Shown: piece by piece, positions 29,837 to 32,715 of the stretch
Layout of the letters: the number at the start of each line of letters is the position of its first letter
How positions within the stretch are numbered: the stretch's first letter is position 1
NCBI GenBank assembly: GCA_020073365.1
Contig: JAIQFL010000101.1
Coordinates: 1 to 32,715 of the forward strand
Origin: Terriglobia bacterium
GTDB taxonomy: Bacteria; Acidobacteriota; Terriglobia; Bryobacterales; Bryobacteraceae
Direction of reading: 5' to 3'
DNA length: 32,715 nucleotides
Notes under the pieces: model-generated
The model's database searches: none
Seen by the model: the letters and a program-made list of their open reading frames with translations, nothing else
Told to the model about the DNA's origin: nothing
Translations under genes and position numbers: made by a program

Positions 29837-30994
29837 GTGCCACCCACACATGTGACCACCCTCTCTCTTCTCGCATTGCCCCTGGCAGCTCTGCTTATGG
29901 GTTCCCTGGTCTATTCCCTGCTGACCGTGGTGGCAGCGCGCAATTACCTGAAAACGCAGCCGACGCCTCCGCCGAAGGTTCTTCCCCCGATCAGTATCCT
30001 GACACCTCTGGCGGGCGTGGACCTGGGGCTGGAGGAGAATCTGCGCTCCTCGTTTCAACAGGATTACCCGGAATTCGAGGTGGTATTCGCTATTCGCCAG
30101 GCCGACGATCCGAGTGTGCCAGTGGCCCGCAGGGTCATGTCCGCATTCCCGCGTGTGCCCTCCACCCTGATCGTTGCCGGCGAGCCTGACTGCGCCAATG
30201 CCAAGGTATTCAGTCTTGCGCGTATGACGGCCGTGGCGCAATTCGATCTGCTGGTAATGAACGATAGCGACATACGCGCTCCGCGGAATATGCTGCGCAC
30301 CGTGGCCGCCGAGTTTCAGGACGCGGCTGTTGGCCTGGTGACTTGCCCTTACCGTGCGATCCCCGGCCGGAGTTGGCCATCTAAGCTCGAAGCCCTGCTG
30401 ATGAACACCCAGTTTCTGGGCGGCGTGCTGGTTGCCCGCATGCTGGAAGGAATGAAATTCGCACTCGGACCATCGCTTATCGTTCGTAGAAGCGCGCTGG
30501 AGCGGATAGGGGGTTGGACCAGCCTCAAAGACTTCCTGGCGGAAGACTTCGTCATTGGCAAGTTGATCTCGGAAGCCGGCCATCGCGTGATTCTGTCTTC
30601 CTGCGTGGTCGAGCACCATATCGGCAGTTCGGGGATTGCCTCAAACCTCGCGCATCGCATACGCTGGGTGCGAAGCACGCGGCGCTCCCGCCCCAAAGGT
30701 TATGTAGGAGAGATCTTCACGAATCCTTTGCCGCTGGCCCTGGCGCTGTGGCTGGTCTTGCCTGCCACTTGGCCGCTGCTCGTCGTGACCGTAGTCTTCC
30801 GGGCGTTATCCGTGGCGGCAATCGCCGGATGGGTTCTTCGCGATTCACTGTGCGCCCGGCTCTTCTGGGCACTGCCGTTGCAGGACATACTGGCGTTCTT
30901 GATCTGGGTCGCCGGCTTCTTTGGGAACCGGATCACATGGCGGGGCCGCAACTACTACCTGCACCGCGATGGCCGATTCGAGCTCATCGGATAG
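29837..30994 (+). CDS. HpnI/ceramide-glucosyltransferase-like GT2/GT21 enzyme
   Basis: A membrane glycosyltransferase of about 385 residues. An N-terminal membrane segment (LALPLAALLMGSLVYSLLTV) precedes a GT-A catalytic domain: PPISILTPLAGVDLGLEENL, FAIRQADDPSVPVARRV, LLVMNDSDIRAPRNML (DxD), DFLAEDFVIG (catalytic acidic pair) and HRIRWVRSTRR (RxxRW-type substrate motif). Two or three helices end the protein. It resembles HpnI and ceramide glucosyltransferases, which glycosylate a lipid in the membrane. GTG 29837 or 29852 is the start; the upstream open frame is unlikely because a promoter element lies in it. It is divergent from the radical SAM operon and followed by a second glycosyltransferase. 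A role in hopanoid or other lipid modification is inference. Confidence 0.86.
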   Translation: MPPTHVTTLSLLALPLAALLMGSLVYSLLTVVAARNYLKTQPTPPPKVLPPISILTPLAGVDLGLEENLRSSFQQDYPEFEVVFAIRQADDPSVPVARRVMSAFPRVPSTLIVAGEPDCANAKVFSLARMTAVAQFDLLVMNDSDIRAPRNMLRTVAAEFQDAAVGLVTCPYRAIPGRSWPSKLEALLMNTQFLGGVLVARMLEGMKFALGPSLIVRRSALERIGGWTSLKDFLAEDFVIGKLISEAGHRVILSSCVVEHHIGSSGIASNLAHRIRWVRSTRRSRPKGYVGEIFTNPLPLALALWLVLPATWPLLVVTVVFRALSVAAIAGWVLRDSLCARLFWALPLQDILAFLIWVAGFFGNRITWRGRNYYLHRDGRFELIG

Positions 30995-31203
30995 GGAAAC
31001 CCGGTTTCGAGCCGGCTGCCGGAGGGGTGTCCGCCACAATTTGCGTTCCGGGCCGTCCCGCTCACTCGACCAGCTCCCGCCGGTTCGGCTTTGCGCAAAG
31101 TCGAGGTCATGCGTTGAGCGCTGTGACCAGCCGCAGTTGTGTTAGGAGACCATGGTCGCGACAACCCGCCACTGTCGGCCGAGTCGTCACTCCAGGTGCA
31201 AGT

Positions 31204-31212
31204 TGTTATGAT
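31204..31212 (+). promoter_or_regulatory. Extended -10 element of the second glycosyltransferase
   Basis: TGTTATGAT with a plausible -35, TCGTCA, 17 bp before TATGAT. Six bases separate it from the GTG at 31219, so the mRNA would start on or beside the start codon. No ribosome-binding site is present. Confidence 0.55.
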
Positions 31213-31218
31213 CGCGCA

Positions 31219-31974
31219 GTGGACACCCTGAGAGTCGCCATCGTCGTTCCGTGCTACAACGAAGGCCGGCGCCTGCCGGTCGTGCAGTTCGAAGAGTTTC
31301 TGCAGAACTCTGAGGTCGATTTCTTTTTCGTCGATGACGGCAGCCGCGACAACACTCGGGACGTACTGGAGTCTCTGAAAGCTGCACGGCCGGATCGGGT
31401 AACACTCATCCTTCAGGCCGAGAACCGCGGCAAAGCCGAAGCCGTCCGGCACGGGATCTGCTTCGCGATAGAGCGGGAGTTCGAGTATGTCGCCTTTTGG
31501 GATGCCGATCTGGCGACCCCGCTGAACCAGTTCCCGAAACTTATGGAAGTTTTCGCGGAGCGGCCGGAAGTCGAGATGGTATTCGGCTCCCGCGTGAAGC
31601 TGCTCGGTCGCCACGTGGAGCGAAAAGCCTTGCGCCACTACCTCGGTAGGGTCTTCGCCACTTTCGTTTCGACAATGCTCGGATTACCCATCTACGATAC
31701 CCAGTGCGGCGCCAAGGTTTTTCGGGTCCGGCCGAATACGCGAGTGCTTTTCGAACGCCCTTTCTTAAGCCGGTGGGTTTTCGACGTTGAGATCGTCGCG
31801 CGGTATTTGCGTCAGGTCGGCCGGGCAGCGGCGATGGCCGCGATTTATGAGTTTCCGCTTCACTGCTGGGTGGATATCGGCGGCTCGAAACTCAAGGCCA
31901 TGGACTTCCTGGTCGCATTCCGGGATGTTCTCCGAATCCGGCGGGCCTACCTGCGGCACAGCGGGAAACGGTAG
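31219..31974 (+). CDS. Dolichyl-phosphate-sugar-synthase-like GT2 glycosyltransferase
   Basis: A 251-residue GT2 enzyme. Motifs run in the standard order: VAIVVPCYNEGRRLPV (nucleotide-binding start), FFFVDDGSRDNT (DD39-40), LQAENRGKAEAVRHG, AFWDADLATPLNQFP (DAD 95-97) and DTQCGAKVFR. These features match dolichyl-phosphate glucose/mannose synthase-like enzymes, which load a sugar from a nucleotide donor onto polyprenyl phosphate. No membrane helices are evident, so it is probably membrane-associated. It could provide lipid-linked sugar to the neighbouring HpnI-like enzyme, but the two genes are 224 bp apart with separate promoters. The start GTG follows TGTTATGAT by six bases. Confidence 0.9.
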   Translation: MDTLRVAIVVPCYNEGRRLPVVQFEEFLQNSEVDFFFVDDGSRDNTRDVLESLKAARPDRVTLILQAENRGKAEAVRHGICFAIEREFEYVAFWDADLATPLNQFPKLMEVFAERPEVEMVFGSRVKLLGRHVERKALRHYLGRVFATFVSTMLGLPIYDTQCGAKVFRVRPNTRVLFERPFLSRWVFDVEIVARYLRQVGRAAAMAAIYEFPLHCWVDIGGSKLKAMDFLVAFRDVLRIRRAYLRHSGKR

Positions 31975-32056
31975 GATGTACCTAACAACCTGCGCTTCGT
32001 ACTGGTACAAGTACCGATAGCAACTAAGGGAAAACTCCCGCATAACTGTAGTGTCT

Positions 32057-32443
32057 ATGCTCAAAATCTTACTGTCTCTGGGAATCTGCGCCGGGGTGCT
32101 CAGCGCGCAGGAAGTCCCGCCCCTCGACGGTCCGGCCCCCGCCCCGAAGCTCTGGCGGGCCAGCATTACGGCCTTGGCCGTCGCCAATGTCATGGACGTG
32201 CATTCCTCCTGGGGAAAGCACGAGCTCAATTCCACACTATCGGGGCCATCTGGCAATTTTGGAAAGGAAGGGGCCTTAATCAAACTCGGCTTTCAAGGTG
32301 GGCTCATAGGGTTGGAGTACCTGGTCACTCGCGGCCATCCAACCCGCAAGCTATACCGAGCTCTTTCGGTGATCAACTTCGGAGCGTCGGCGGCCATCGG
32401 CGCCACCGCCATCCACAACTACACCATCCCCCAAGTCCGCTAG
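32057..32443 (+). CDS. Small secreted or membrane protein, unknown function
   Basis: A 128-residue protein with a signal peptide (MLKILLSLGICAGVLSAQ), a short proline-rich stretch and two hydrophobic segments (ASITALAVANVMD and LYRALSVINFGASAAIGATA). The blocks MDVHSSWGKHELNSTL and GYLVTRGHPTRK-like (seen as EYLVTRGHPTRK) recall small acidobacterial proteins related to the DUF5658 type, but the match is by eye. ATG 32057 is preferred to GTG 32051. TGTAGT four bases upstream may be a -10. It has no obvious link to the preceding glycosyltransferase genes. Confidence 0.65.
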   Translation: MLKILLSLGICAGVLSAQEVPPLDGPAPAPKLWRASITALAVANVMDVHSSWGKHELNSTLSGPSGNFGKEGALIKLGFQGGLIGLEYLVTRGHPTRKLYRALSVINFGASAAIGATAIHNYTIPQVR

Positions 32444-32528
32444 CAGCGGGTGTGGCTCTCATACTGGACAAATCGCCATGAATGTGCTAAAACAGACTGC
32501 CGGATTGTGACTTAATGCAGGAGGTGTG

Positions 32529-32715
32529 ATGCCCAAGATGGTGATTGAGGTTCCGGAGGAGTTTACGGAAGTGGGAAAGGCGATGGCCGAGCATCTGGCG
32601 GCCCTGCAGCGGACGGTGTCCCGCCTCGGTGGCGGCAAAGCGGTGGATTATGCGGAAATTGAACAGGCGATGGCAGAAAGTGCGGGGCGGAGGGAGTTGG
32701 CAGGACACCGCGCCA
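32529..32715 (+). mobile_element. ISKra4-family-like transposase, 5' part (runs off window)
   Basis: Sixty-two codons are visible, starting MPKMVIEVPEEFTEVGKAMA and continuing EHLAALQRTVSRLGGGKAVD, YAEIEQAMAESAGRRELAGH. The pattern of an amphipathic start, then a GGKAxDYAxxEr-iaEaaa-xErxAh block, is the N-terminus of ISKra4-type transposases as I know them. The DDE catalytic domain lies beyond the edge. A strong AGGAGGTG precedes the ATG. The left inverted repeat of the element should lie at about 32445-32525 but could not be identified without the right end. Confidence 0.68.

Noticed and set aside
30514..31218. Upstream extension of the second glycosyltransferase frame
   Set aside because: It overlaps the end of the HpnI-like gene out of frame; homology to GT2 enzymes begins just after GTG 31219.
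1..32715. CRISPR arrays, tRNA or rRNA genes
   Set aside because: No spaced short repeats, cloverleaf-like motifs or conserved rRNA blocks were recognised on either strand.

Overview
The window looks like chromosome of a high-GC Acidobacteriota bacterium, most likely of the Solibacter/Bryobacter group. The best marker is the secreted NHL-repeat protein at 14856-16835, whose C-terminal domain belongs to the TIGR03437 type that is greatly expanded in Solibacter. A DUF1080 glycoside-hydrolase-like gene beside a Gfo/Idh/MocA dehydrogenase and a TIM-barrel sugar isomerase fits the same group. No tRNA, rRNA or CRISPR array was seen.

Left part (1-9453): the end of a TPR protein, a pirin gene behind a perfect 11-bp leader hairpin that holds its ribosome-binding site, and a DUF2239 gene behind a palindromic operator. 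A decayed zone (about 2.9-5.7 kb) follows with three small minus-strand genes, an amidohydrolase scrap and two frameshifted pseudogenes (a membrane protein and a TPR protein). Then come a two-domain M16 zinc protease with a clear promoter and a minimal nucleotidyltransferase.

Middle (9493-17795): a coupled minus-strand operon (metallo-beta-lactamase-fold hydrolase, dehydrogenase, isomerase) is divergent, by only 31 bp, from a DUF1080 gene. The last 127 bp of that DUF1080 gene are repeated 3,785 bp downstream. The repeats bracket a segment with an Lgt-like enzyme, a four-helix membrane protein and the NHL/TIGR03437 protein, which reads as an insertion. Beside the right repeat lies a frameshifted, truncated methyltransferase.

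17797-21965 (minus): a membrane-bound electron-transfer operon: tetraheme cytochrome c, Tat-exported four-cluster ferredoxin, NrfD-type quinone subunit and a DUF2339-like polytopic protein. No catalytic subunit is present. A TetR-type palindrome lies upstream.

22237-32443: the most unusual locus. Five radical SAM genes (one B12-binding, four with SPASM-like tails) overlap by 1-4 bp or nearly so in one minus-strand operon. One enzyme carries an N-terminal PqqD-like peptide-recognition domain, which suggests ribosomal peptide modification, but no precursor gene was found. A TIR-domain gene follows 42 bp downstream, itself overlapping an apparently frameshifted partner. Divergent from the operon are two glycosyltransferases (HpnI/ceramide-glucosyltransferase-like and dolichyl-phosphate-sugar-synthase-like), each preceded by the same nine-base extended -10 element almost touching a GTG start. 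The window closes with a small secreted/membrane protein and the start of an ISKra4-type transposase.
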